From assembly GCF_030161615.1 (NCBI RefSeq), contig NZ_BSUN01000001.1, positions 2,666,001-2,730,000 on the forward strand: a stretch of DNA of 64,000 bases. Reading direction: 5' to 3'. Shown piece after piece: positions 47,669-56,795 of the stretch. Source of the DNA: Demequina litorisediminis. GTDB lineage: Bacteria > Actinomycetota > Actinomycetes > Actinomycetales > Demequinaceae. Both the position numbers and the translations under genes were made by a program. Position 1 is the stretch's first letter; every line of letters starts with the position of its first letter. The notes beneath the pieces were generated by a model, which was not told the origin of the DNA, did not search any database, and was given only the letters and a program-made list of their open reading frames with translations.

Positions 47669-48284
47669 TTGTCCGTCGTCGATCCGCCCATTGCCGAACG
47701 TCACGCGCTGTGGGAGGACGCGCTGGCGATTCCCACGGGCGCGTTCATGATGTCCTTCGGGCTGTTCTTGCTGGACCAGATCGGGGGAGTGTCTGGCGGT
47801 CTCGCGGGCGTCGCGATCCTGACGAGCCTACTGGACGGGCGCGGCGTTTGGGCTGGTGTTCTTCCTCATCAACGTGCCGTTCTACTGGCTCGCCGTGAAG
47901 CGCATGGGGTGGACGTTCACCGTCAAGACGCTCATCGCGGTGACACTGATCTCGGTGCTGACGTCCGTGCACGGGCTGTATCTGGACGTGTCCGGGATCA
48001 ACCCGCTGTACGGGGCGGTGTTCGCCGGGCTCGCGATCGGCGTGGGCATGCTCATCATCTTCCGTCACGGGGCGTCTGCGGGTGGGTTCGGCATCCTTGC
48101 CGCATGGTTGCAGGAGACGCGCGGGTGGAGGGCCGGGTACGTGCAGGGCGCGCTCGACCTGGTGGTCGTGGTGGCCTCGCTTGCGCTGGTGCCGTTCCCG
48201 ATCCTGCTGTGTTCGATCCTCGGCGCCGTGCTGCTCAACCTGACGCTCGCGATCAACCACCGTCCGGGCCGGTATTTCGGCTAA
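47669..48284 (+). CDS. YitT-family membrane protein
   Basis: This 204-residue protein (corrected) has five to six membrane helices and YitT/DUF161 features: FGLFLLDQIGGVSGGLAGVAILTSY, INPLYGAVFAGLAIGVGMLIIFRHGASAGGF, and a cytosolic end LAINHRPGRYFG. Function unknown. Extra base at AGCCT 47825 (expected Thr-Ser-Tyr-Trp). TTG start is inferred from GGAGG 8 nt upstream; the AGCCTTG around the start may itself hold an extra base. Confidence 0.78.
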
Positions 48285-48376
48285 CTCGGGCTTCGGTGGT
48301 CATCGCGACCCCGCGATCTGTGTAAACTATTCACCGGCCCAAGGCGAGGACGTCAAGTCCTTCGAGGCGGGCTGTT

Positions 48377-48451
<75 letters not shown>

Positions 48452-48466
48452 CGAACTGCATACGGA

Positions 48467-48502
48467 AAGTCCTGGTAACTCGCGAGTTGCCAGGACTTTT
48501 TG
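48467..48502 (+). terminator. Rho-independent terminator after tRNA-Pro
   Basis: AAGTCCTGG-x-AACT and its complement form a 14-bp stem with CGCG loop, followed by TTTT. It isolates the tRNA transcript from the integrase. Confidence 0.85.
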
Positions 48503-48643
48503 CATGGAGTGGCGTGGACGGGTCGTCTTTTGACCATGGCTTTGGGCTCGCCGAGGCGCGCTCGGCTGGCTGCGGTCTGACACAGGCCGGCCCGTTCCTG
48601 TTGGCCCCGGTCGCCTGGGGTGCGCGCTCCACACCTACGTGGC

Positions 48644-48875
48644 ATGAGCGCCGAACGCCGCACGGTGGACAGTTTCAGGAGCCTGGAGCCGCTACTCGAT
48701 GTGAACGAGCCTGGCCGCATAACTGGGCGTGCCAGTCTCCACGGTCGACGACCCGCGGACTCGCGGCGTTCGGCCGCGCGGGTACCGCTTCGGCAAGCAC
48801 CTGAAGTTATCGGTCTCGGACGTGCGCCTCTGGGTCGAGTAGCAGCGCGACGCCTCACCGGCGGAGGGGCGGTGA
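48644..48875 (+). pseudogene. Excisionase-like helix-turn-helix protein, decayed
   Basis: Read in one frame after removing a base at AGCCT 48711-48715, the segment encodes EPLLDVNELAA-stop-LGVPVSTV then PRGYRFGKHLKLSVSDVRLWVE-stop-QRD. This matches the AlpA/MerR-like excisionase fold (winged HTH ending with the xGKHLxFxxxDVxxW pattern). Two internal stops (TAA at the Tyr position after Ala-Ala, TAG at 48840) occur outside any AGCT context, so unlike the frameshifts they look real. It ends 5 bp before the integrase start, as xis genes do. Confidence 0.6.
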
Positions 48876-48879
48876 CCCC

Positions 48880-50045
48880 GTGACCCGCGCGCGACTGACC
48901 ATCGGCACCTTTGGCGGCATCACCTATCTCGAGGCTCCCCGCGGGCGCGTGGTCGCGCGGACCCGCTACCGCGACTGGGACGGGAAGAACTGGCTCGTCC
49001 AGGCCAACGCCAACACGCGCAGCCAGGCCGAGCAGGCGTTGAAGGCGAAGGCTCGCCGATCGGAGCCTGTTCCAGCCCGCCAGGCTCGGTCCTGTCACCC
49101 GACAGCCCCTTCCCGGACCGGGTCGCGTATTGGCCCGAGGATGTCGAGTTTGAGGCGCGGATCTCGAAGCGCACTCTGGAGCCTGTACGTGCGGGACATG
49201 CGCACGCTTGTGCTGCCGGTGTTCGAGGGCCTCACGCTGCGGGACATCGGGGTCGCCCGTTGCGACCAGTACCTCAAGGTGCTGGCGAAGCAGAGCCTAC
49301 AGCCGCGCGCACGGGCGGTGCTCCGGCTCGCGCTCGAGCTCGCGGTGCGACACGAGGTGATGCCGCGCAATCCCATGGCTCACGTCTCGCCGCTGCGGCG
49401 CCCCGCGTCGCGACCGAACGCGTTGACGGCCACCGAGGTCAACGCGGTGCGCGCGGTTATTGCCTCGTGGGCGATGGGCGGCTCGTACACCGGCCCACCG
49501 CCGGACGGGCACTCGGAGCGATCGTCGAGGTCATGCTCGGCACCTCCGCCCGCATCGGCGAGGCCCTGGCTATCCGGCGCCGCGATGTCGACCTGACGAC
49601 CGTGACGCCATCGAATCGCATCGCCGGCACCATCGTCAGCCTCCATGGTGAGCCGACGAAGCGTCAGGACCACCCGAAGACGAGGACCGTGGTGATCCCG
49701 TCGTTCACCGCCGAGGCGGTACGGCGCCGGATGGCGCGGTTGGAGGACCACTCGCTCGACGCGCTGCTGTTGTGCACGCGCGGCGGGACGCCGCTCACGA
49801 CGAACAACGTGCGCCGTCAGTTCCGGATGGTGCTCGAGCGTGCCGGTATCACCGGGGTCACGCCGCACATGTTCCGACGCACCGTTGCGACCGCGATCAA
49901 TGACGAGGGCGGGGTAGAGCCTGCGGCGGAACTGCTGGGGCACACGGACCGGCGGATCACGATCCATCACTACATCCAGGCGCCGGAGATGGTGAATCCG
50001 GCGACGGCTGCGATGCTCGACCAGGTGTTCGCGAAGGACGAGTGA
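48880..50045 (+). CDS. Tyrosine-type integrase of the island
   Basis: This 387-residue recombinase (corrected) sits next to its tRNA-Pro target. An N-terminal arm-binding region and core-binding SAM-like domain (ISKRTLELYVRDMRTLVLPVFEGL) precede the catalytic domain. Catalytic residues: Arg in GTSARIGEALAI, His-x-x-Arg in TPHMFRRTVAT, His in LLGHTDRRITIHHYI, where the Tyr is the nucleophile. Lesions: extra bases at AGGCT 49049 and 49082 and AGCCT 49180; and near 49510 CAGCTC read as CACTC. AGCCT at 49294 is native. GTG start follows a weak ribosome-binding site inside the decayed excisionase end. Confidence 0.9.
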
Positions 50046-50345
50046 GGCGAGCCGAGGTGCTCATGCCGTCAGTGTCGGGGGGAGCGGGCTGGGTGGTCGG
50101 CTCGTCGGGCGCGGTCGTCGGCTCCTGCTTGGCGCGGCGCGTGCGCTCGACGGCTCGGTCCGCAGTGCGGCCGAACACGACCAGGTCGTGGAACGTCGGC
50201 TCGAGCGGGGTGAATAGGCCGTCCTCGCCGCGCTGGAAGTGCTCCTGGCCGACGCGGACGTAGAGGCGGGCGCCGGCTCGCTCCGTGGCGGTGAGCGCCA
50301 CTCGCTCACGAAGAAGCCAGACAGTGATGCGCGGGTGCGGAACAT
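49957..50345 (-). CDS. Single-stranded DNA-binding-like protein, possibly a remnant
   Basis: Starting MFRTRASLSGFFVSE and continuing, after one missing base near 50300, VALTATERAGARLYVRVGQEHFQRGEDGLFTPLEPTFHDLVVFGRTADRAVE, the ~129-residue product resembles the OB-fold core of SSB proteins carried by actinobacterial plasmids and ICEs. The C-terminus is a Pro/Thr/Ser-rich tail lacking a clear acidic tip and overlaps the integrase 3' end. It could be a decayed gene. The role would be protecting transfer or replication DNA. Confidence 0.45.
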
Positions 50346-50553
50346 GATGCCGCCCTCCCTTCTAGGTGGTCGGCGTCGCGGTGACGCCAACACCGGACAG
50401 GTGCACGACGTGCTACCGCGGTGGACGAAGTCTCGCTTTGGCGCGCGTTCGACGCGCTGTTGAATCAGGCCGGCTGTCAAGTGGGACGGCACGAGCTTCC
50501 GGGCACGTCGGCTGTCAATGGGGGCTGTGCGCGCCCGCCCCTAAGGTCTCCCC

Positions 50554-51529
50554 ATGTGCCATGGTGCAGTCGTCGCGGAGTTCGTCGAGTACGTCCGAAC
50601 TGACTTTCCGGAGGGGATCCCGCTGCTTCCCAACTACGGGTACCCGGACTCGCTTGCGCTTTGTGCCGTGGACTCCGTCTACTCGCTTGCAGCCCGATAC
50701 TCGGGAGTGATCAATGCAGTCTCGCGCTACGGCGCGGTTCGCGCTGGGAGCGGTGCTGACGCGACCAAGGACTCGCTACTTGACCTGGTCGAAGCAATCG
50801 ATCGGGTGGGCGGACCAACTGCGGCCGCCGAGCGCCTGTTCAAGAACCGCCAGATCACCCCTGGAACCAAGCGCCGCAAAGCCGAGGCGCGGTACGGCGC
50901 GGCGACGCGCCTATCGGGGCCTGAGGTGGGTATCGCCACGGCCTCCGACCTCGTCGCGTGCGCATGCGATCCGGCACGCCTCGAGAGGGTCCGTCGTGCA
51001 TGGATGGCTGAGCCCGGTCTTGGGTATGCGTCCTGGCGCTACTTGCTAATGCTGGCTGGTGTGCCGGGCGTGAAGATCGATCGCATGATCACACGGTACG
51101 TCGCTCGTGCTTTTGGACGGACTCTTTCCAAGGTCGAACTCGAGGCAGCGTTCGCAGGTGCAGCGGCTTCACTCGGCGTCGGCATTCGAGACTTCCTGCA
51201 GCGCTACATGCCCTCGAACATCCCCATCCGCGCCACGCGTCGGCGTTCCGGTCTGAAGTGGGGTGTGCCGGCGATGCTCGTCGCCGGGATCTACTTGGTG
51301 ATCGCGGCGGGTCTTGTGCAATGGATCGGCGACGGCGGACCGGGGTGGGTGTACGTCGTCGTTCTGGTGTGCCTGTGGAACGCGCTCATGCTCGCGATCA
51401 ACGGGCCGGTCACGGTGGTGTTGCTCATCGGGGTGCGTGCTGAGGCAGGCTCGCGCGCGCCAACGATACCGCGGAGATACACATTCAAGGCCACGGCAGG
51501 ACCAGCGCCTGCGCAACTTGCGGGCTTGA
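50554..51529 (+). CDS. HhH-superfamily-like protein with C-terminal membrane segments
   Basis: The 324-residue product (corrected) has an N-terminal part (about 1-225) with DSVYSLAARYSGVINAV, KAEARYGAATRL, LGYASWRYLLMLAGVPGVKIDRMITRYVARAFG. This resembles the helix-hairpin-helix DNA glycosylase (endonuclease III) fold without the usual catalytic signature visible. From about 235 there are two membrane helices (AMLVAGIYLVIAAGLVQWI and VYVVVLVCLWNALMLAI). Two originally separate genes may have been merged. Extra base at AGGCT 51447. Function not recognised; position suggests a role in the defence cluster. Confidence 0.5.
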
Positions 51530-51756
51530 ACTGTCACCGCAGTACGTGCCGAGTTCGCACCGCCAGTTCCGTCCCGTGCTCGACACCGAAGCCCAGTTGA
51601 CCTTTGCCTCCACGAGAGTGCAAGTTGAGTGGCGAACTGCGGATCGGCGACACTGGCGGCGCAGCCAATTCCTCCCGACACGCGGTCATCGAGAGGCAGC
51701 AATCGGTTCAGCCGACTGGGCTGTTGGGGTCAGTGCTGCACCGATAGGCTCGCTCC

Positions 51757-52939
51757 ATGATGGACATCTCAAGCGAGCACGACGAAGGCAAGCGTTGGCA
51801 ACTTGACTTGGCTGCGGCTGAGATTGTTATGGAGCAAGCGCTTGCTCAACGTACTGCGGATCGCGCGAACGACAACTTCGTGGCGGGCGAGTGGGCGGAG
51901 GTCTCGCGGGAGGTCTACGGCTGGGCGCAGGCTAAGACGTACCTGGCGGCAGTTCTTTGCGGTCTCGTCGCCCGCGCGACTGATGCTCGCGCAAACCCGT
52001 TGAGTCTTCAGGTCGGAGACGATGCCGGGACATTCGGGTATGCCGCTACGAGTCTTTGGCAGGTCATCCAAGGTGTCGCGCATGGGCGTGTCGATCTGCG
52101 GTCACTCAAGAGCCAACCATTCAACAACAGTCCATTTGGGGGCAAGCGCATCTTGTCGTCCGATTGGGCGAACGTTGCACCACGCAATCGTCCACTCCTA
52201 GCCCGCACTGTCTCGCTTATGGCCAATGTGGCTGAGATGTCGCGATCGGACGCTGCACAGGCGTTGCGCGACTTTCTATCGGCTGTGCCTGATGCGACCC
52301 TCCCGAGCGTGCTTGAAGCCCATCTGGCCACGAGTCACCTCGATTTAGTGGCATTCTTCGAGTCGTTGGAAACGTTCCTACTTGACGACGGCGAGAACGG
52401 ACGTCGCGCGCAGGCGATGGTCGCTGCAGCGATTTCATTGGTGCATCCGCTGGGTACTTTCACGCCGAAGAGCGTCAACGATCCCAGCCGAACGACGCCG
52501 GGTGACGTGTCTGTAACGGGCGTGACGTCGCTTGGTCGAAGGCGTGGACTCTACGTTGAGGCGAAACAGAAGTACACTCCCGCTGAGTGGGTTGGGCAGT
52601 TCGCCCACGAACTCGCTGAAAGGGATCCTGCCGGTGTCGGCGCCTACGCGGCACTGGTGAACGACCGCACGGAGAGGTCGGCCAGACGAGCCAGCAAGGC
52701 TTCCCGCATGGACGGAGGTCATGCGGGAAACCGGGGTTCTGATGACCATCTGGACCAATCCTTCCGACATGGTGCGCGAAGCGCTGACGTGGTCAGGGCT
52801 TGAGGTCACGGCTGCCGTTGCTCGCTTTGTCGAGCAGTACGTCTTCTTCCTCGAGTGGGTGGAAGCGGACCCTGCGACCGTCCAGGAGTGGCTCGCGGCA
52901 ACTCGTGACTTCGGCGTCATCATCGTTCGCGACGACTAG
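51757..52939 (+). CDS. Type II restriction endonuclease, SacI-family-like
   Basis: The 393-residue product (corrected) has KTYLAAVLCGLVARATDARANPLSLQ and SQPFNNSPFGG, the pattern I recognise from proteins annotated as SacI-family endonucleases. A PD-(D/E)XK-like catalytic core is visible near residues 245-270: Pro-Gly-Asp (TTPGDVSV) followed by the VEAKQK strand. One extra base at AGGCT 52697 (expected Ser-Lys-Leu-Pro-Ala-Trp). It lies directly upstream of two C5-methyltransferases. The type member SacI cuts GAGCTC, whose core is AGCT, the motif with systematic errors across this window. Family assignment from memory, not from a search. Confidence 0.7.
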
Positions 52940-53193
52940 TGAAGCCTGTGAGTAGTGGGGATTGTGCGGGCCGTGCGGGGTTATAACCAAGCCTGCGACC
53001 AGGGTCTAGTAGGCTCATCTGTTCACCAAACTGTCGCGAACGGCTCGCATCTCACCGGAGAGTGGACACGCCGTATGAAGCGAGGCATGGGTCTAGGCCT
53101 TCGCGCCAGGCTCCTCTCAGCACGCCTGCTCGAACGCGCGTTCGATCGGTGTGTCAGGACAGCAAGGTCGGTGGGGCGACGTAACCTTGCGGG

Positions 53194-54608
53194 ATGGCGT
53201 ACGACTTTGATGCTCACACCGGCGTTGCATTCGCGGACCTCTTCGCAGGAGTCGGTGGATTCGCGGCTGCGCTCACGCCTATGGGCGCCAATCATGCCTA
53301 CGCCGTCGAGATCGACAAGGCGGCAGCAGCGGTGTACGAGGCGAATTGGCGCCACCGTGCACTCGGCGATGTCACCAAGGATGCCAGCGACGCCGGGGTG
53401 AGCGTTCCCGCGCACGACATCATCACGGGTGGGTTCCCGTGCCAGCCGTTCTCGAAGTCTGGCGCTCAGCGCGGCATGGAGGAAACGCGCGGCACTCTCT
53501 TCTGGCACATCGAAAAGATCGTTCGCGAGCGCAAGCCCACGCTTGTCTGTCTTGAGAATGTCAGGAACCTTGCAGGCCCGCGCCATATCCATGAGTGGGA
53601 AGTCATTATTCGAGAACTTCGGGCGCACGGCTACCAGGTTTCCGAGACTCCGGCCATCTTCTCTCCGCACCTAATCGATCCGAGGTTCGGCGGCGCTCCG
53701 CAGGTTAGAGAACGAGTCTTTATTACCGCGACGTTGGTCCCCGAAGGCCACGTGGCTGACCCGGAAGTGGCTCCTGTGCGGCTCCCCGCCGACGTATTCA
53801 TGGAGCGTGAGTGGGATCTCGTCAGCGACCTGCCCATGGACAGGCTCACGCGCAATCCCTGGCACTGAGATTAGTGACGACGAGGTTATGTGGATTGACC
53901 ACTGGGAGGTAATGGTCCAGCACATGCGCATGTGGCGTGCTTCGCAGGCGGCGGCGACTGGCGAGCCAGTGCGTCGGCTACCTGGATTCCCCATCTGGGC
54001 AGACGCGTGGGGCACCGAATGGACCAAGGCGCGCCGCGAAGCGTCTATCGCTGCAGGCTCCAGCGTGGAAGGCGGATTTCCTTCGCAAGAACTTCGATCT
54101 CTACGACGCGCTCAAGTTGCACCTAGGTGGTGACCTAGTCGGCAGGTGGCTTGCGAAGGTGCGCACGTTCCCAGAGTCGCGACGCAAGTTGGAGTGGCAG
54201 GCACAGGACACCGAGCGCCTTTGGGACTGCGTGATCTCGCTACGCCCGTCGGGGCTACGCGCCAAGCGGCCAACTCACCTACCGGCATTGGTCGCGATCA
54301 CGCAGACACCCATCATCGGTCCAATGAGACGCCGACTTTCTCCCCGCGAAGCGGCGCGACTTCAGGGCTTGCCCGACAACTTCTCATTTGGGCCGCAGCG
54401 CGACGCTCTTACCTACAAGCAGATGGGCAACGGCGTGAACGTCGGTGTCGTGAACCAAGTGCTTAAGGCTCATTGTGAACGCGACAAGGATTTGTTGCTC
54501 GCGACGGAACGAGGCCGCGCGATCTACGAGTTGGTGTCGCGCGCAGTGACCGCCCGCTTCCAGTTGTCGAGGCAGTGCTGGACGGACACGGTGCCTTTGC
54601 CGGCGTAG
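53194..54608 (+). CDS. DNA (cytosine-5) methyltransferase 1
   Basis: This C5-MTase (about 471 residues corrected) shows motif I DLFAGVGGFAAAL, motif IV GGFPCQPFSKSGAQRG with the catalytic Cys, motif VI LENVRNL, motif VIII QVRERVFI, motif IX RLSPREAARLQGLPDNF and motif X QMGNGVNV. The target-recognition region spans about residues 225-380 and has SDDEVMWIDHW and PAWKADFLRKNFDLYDAL. Lesions: an indel near 53860-53866 (CAGCTCGAG possibly read as CACTGAG) and an extra base at AGGCT 54055. It would protect host DNA from the adjacent nuclease. Confidence 0.9.
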
Positions 54609-54897
54609 GTAAGTAGGCCTCGTGGCCGCCGCCGCTAGGCGAGGGCAAATTCCTTGCGCGTGGTCCTGACTCATGCGATTCCCGTACCGCTCTTTGAGTC
54701 TGTCTTCGGGCCGCGCGGGAGTTGAACGGCGTCATGGCGGCGCGTTGGTGTGCCTCGAATCCAGTTGCTGATGCGTGTCCCCGCGCGCGACTAGAGTGTC
54801 GACGGGATAGTGTCGGCGCCGTCAGTTGGCAATCTCACGAGACGCCCACGGTGTGGTCTTGGAGGTGAACCCGAAGGCATGGAGGGAGCGCTTACGC

Positions 54898-56730
54898 GTG
54901 GCGCAATACGCAGTGAAGGCTCGAACGTTCGGTGCCGCTCGCCCTTCCTCGACACCCTGACGCTCCTGCGGACGACGCGTTCGTTGAGTGGTGCGCCGCC
55001 GAGAAAGCGGCAGGGCGCCCGCTCGCAGTTGACCTGTTCTCAGGCGCGGGCGGCCTCGGTGCAGGGGTAGAGGCGGCCGGGTGGACCGTAGTGGCGGCGG
55101 TCGACCACGACAAGGCGGCCCTTGACACCCACCGTGCGAATTTCCGCGGACAGGCGCTCGACGTCGACATGTCGGACGAGACTCAAGTGCGCGTCCTTAT
55201 CGACCGCTTGAAGCCGCTGGAAGTTGATCTCGTTGCGGGTGGGCCACCGTGCCAACCGTTTAGTAGGGCGGGACGGGCCAAGATCCGCAGCCTCGTTGAG
55301 GGTGGAGTTCGTGATGCTGTCGATGGCCGCAAGGAACTGTGGCGCTCCTTCGTGGCCGTGGTGAAGGCATTGCAGCCTCGAGCCTGTGCTCATGGAGAAC
55401 GTCCCAGACATGGCAATTGGTGATGATCTCACCGTGATTCGCGAGATCGCGGACATCCTCGAAGGCATTGGCTACGTCGTCGACTATCGGCTTCTCGATG
55501 CTTGGCGACACGGTGTCCCCCAACACCGAAAGCGGTTCATATTGCAGGCACGTAGGGACGGCGTTGACCCCATGTGGCCGGAGTTGAACAGTGAACGCCC
55601 GACTGTTCGCGACGCGATCGCGGATCTCCCGGCATTGCACGATTCGACTGGCGCCCGAGAGCCTTCCGTATTCCGGCGCGCCAATCAGTGTTCTAGCGAA
55701 GCGCTTGCGATCCTCGGATGGATCGGGCGTCATTCACGATCATATGACGCGCCCTGTGCGCGCGGACGACAAACAAGCATTTGAACTCATGACGTCGTCT
55801 ACGTTGTATTCGGAATTGCCGGAACGGCTCAAGCGATATCGCTCCGACACATTCAATGACAAGTACAAGCGCCTACCCTGGGACGACCTGAGCAGAACCA
55901 TAACCGCCCACATTGCGAAGGACGGCTACTGGTACATCCACCCTGCTGAGCATCGGACGTTGACGGTCCGGGAGGCCGCCCGCATCCAGACGTTCCCCGA
56001 CGACTTCCGTTTCTCTGGCACGCGGAGCGATGCCTTTCGTCAGATCGGGAACGCGGTACCTCCTCTCCTGGGGCTTGCGGTCGCCGAGGCAATCCGACCC
56101 GACAACGGCGGTGACCAACTGGAGCGACTTCCGGTCTTGGAGCTTCGGCGCCAACTAGTGGCGTGGGCCAAGGCGCGCCGACGCGACGCTTGGTGGCTCT
56201 TTCCTGGTCCCGACATGACCACCTTGGCAGCCGCGTTTGCCGCGCTTCTTGAAGTTCATCAACTAACTCCCGACCAGGCTGCAGTGATGATGGAGCCGTT
56301 CCAAGGAGCGACTCGGATCACGCCGAGTGCGCTCGAGAAGATCGAGGCGACGAGATTCACTCCAGCGAGGGGGCGGGCGGTCGATGCAGCGATCAGGAAG
56401 CTCCAGGATGCCGCCGATAGCGACGAACTGATCGCGATCGACGGCCTGCTACGCCCATCGCAGCAGGCCGTGTTCGGGATGCTGCGCGGGGGCAACCAAC
56501 TCATTACGAGCCAACGCGTAGTTGCGATTGTCGCCGAACTGCTCGATCTGCCCGAAGCGCAACGGGGACGCGGTACCGACATTAAGGTCGCCTTGGCACA
56601 GTTGGTCGGCGCGGGTGACGACGCCGCGTTGCGTATGGCCGCCATACGGGCGCTAGTTAAGGAAGATGTACAGTTGATTCTCGCTTTCCAACGCGAGGAC
56701 TTGCACGATGCGACGGCTAGGGCATCATGA
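54898..56730 (+). CDS. DNA (cytosine-5) methyltransferase 2 with C-terminal extension
   Basis: The 609-residue product (corrected) contains a full C5-MTase: motif I AVDLFSGAGGLGAGVEAAG, motif IV GGPPCQPFSRAG, motif VI LMENVPDMA, motif VIII QHRKRFILQA, motif IX RTLTVREAARIQTFPDDF and motif X QIGNAVPPLLG, ending near residue 400. About 200 further residues follow (from LELRRQLVAWAKARRRDAWWLFPG) with helical repeats of unknown function. GTG start chosen because GGAGGGAG lies 9 nt upstream. Extra bases: AGGCT 54917, AGCCT 55381 and 55660. Its stop overlaps a 22-codon frame leading to the GHKL gene. Confidence 0.9.
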
Positions 56731-56795
56731 ATCCGAGTTTGCCGCGAACAGAGTTTTCACGGACATCGGTGGAGATCGGGAGCACGGATGACTGA
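56727..56795 (+). other. 22-codon coupling frame between methyltransferase 2 and the GHKL gene
   Basis: An ATG overlapping the methyltransferase stop (ATGA) opens a 22-codon frame (MNPSLPRTEFSRTSVEIG, continuing STDD) whose stop overlaps the ATG of the ATPase gene by ATGACTGA. It could be a translational-coupling leader, or the true N-terminus of the ATPase separated by a read error. Confidence 0.35.

Noticed and set aside
51530-51756. A small gene between the HhH/membrane gene and the nuclease
   Set aside because: The open frame there has no credible start signal or recognisable sequence and overlaps the nuclease start.
52940-53193. A controller (C) protein gene for the R-M system between nuclease and methyltransferase 1
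   Set aside because: No helix-turn-helix-coding frame is present on either strand in this 254-bp gap.
54609-54897. A small gene between the two methyltransferases
   Set aside because: No frame with a plausible start and protein-like sequence was seen; the in-frame upstream GTGs at 54853-54865 are at most alternative starts of methyltransferase 2.
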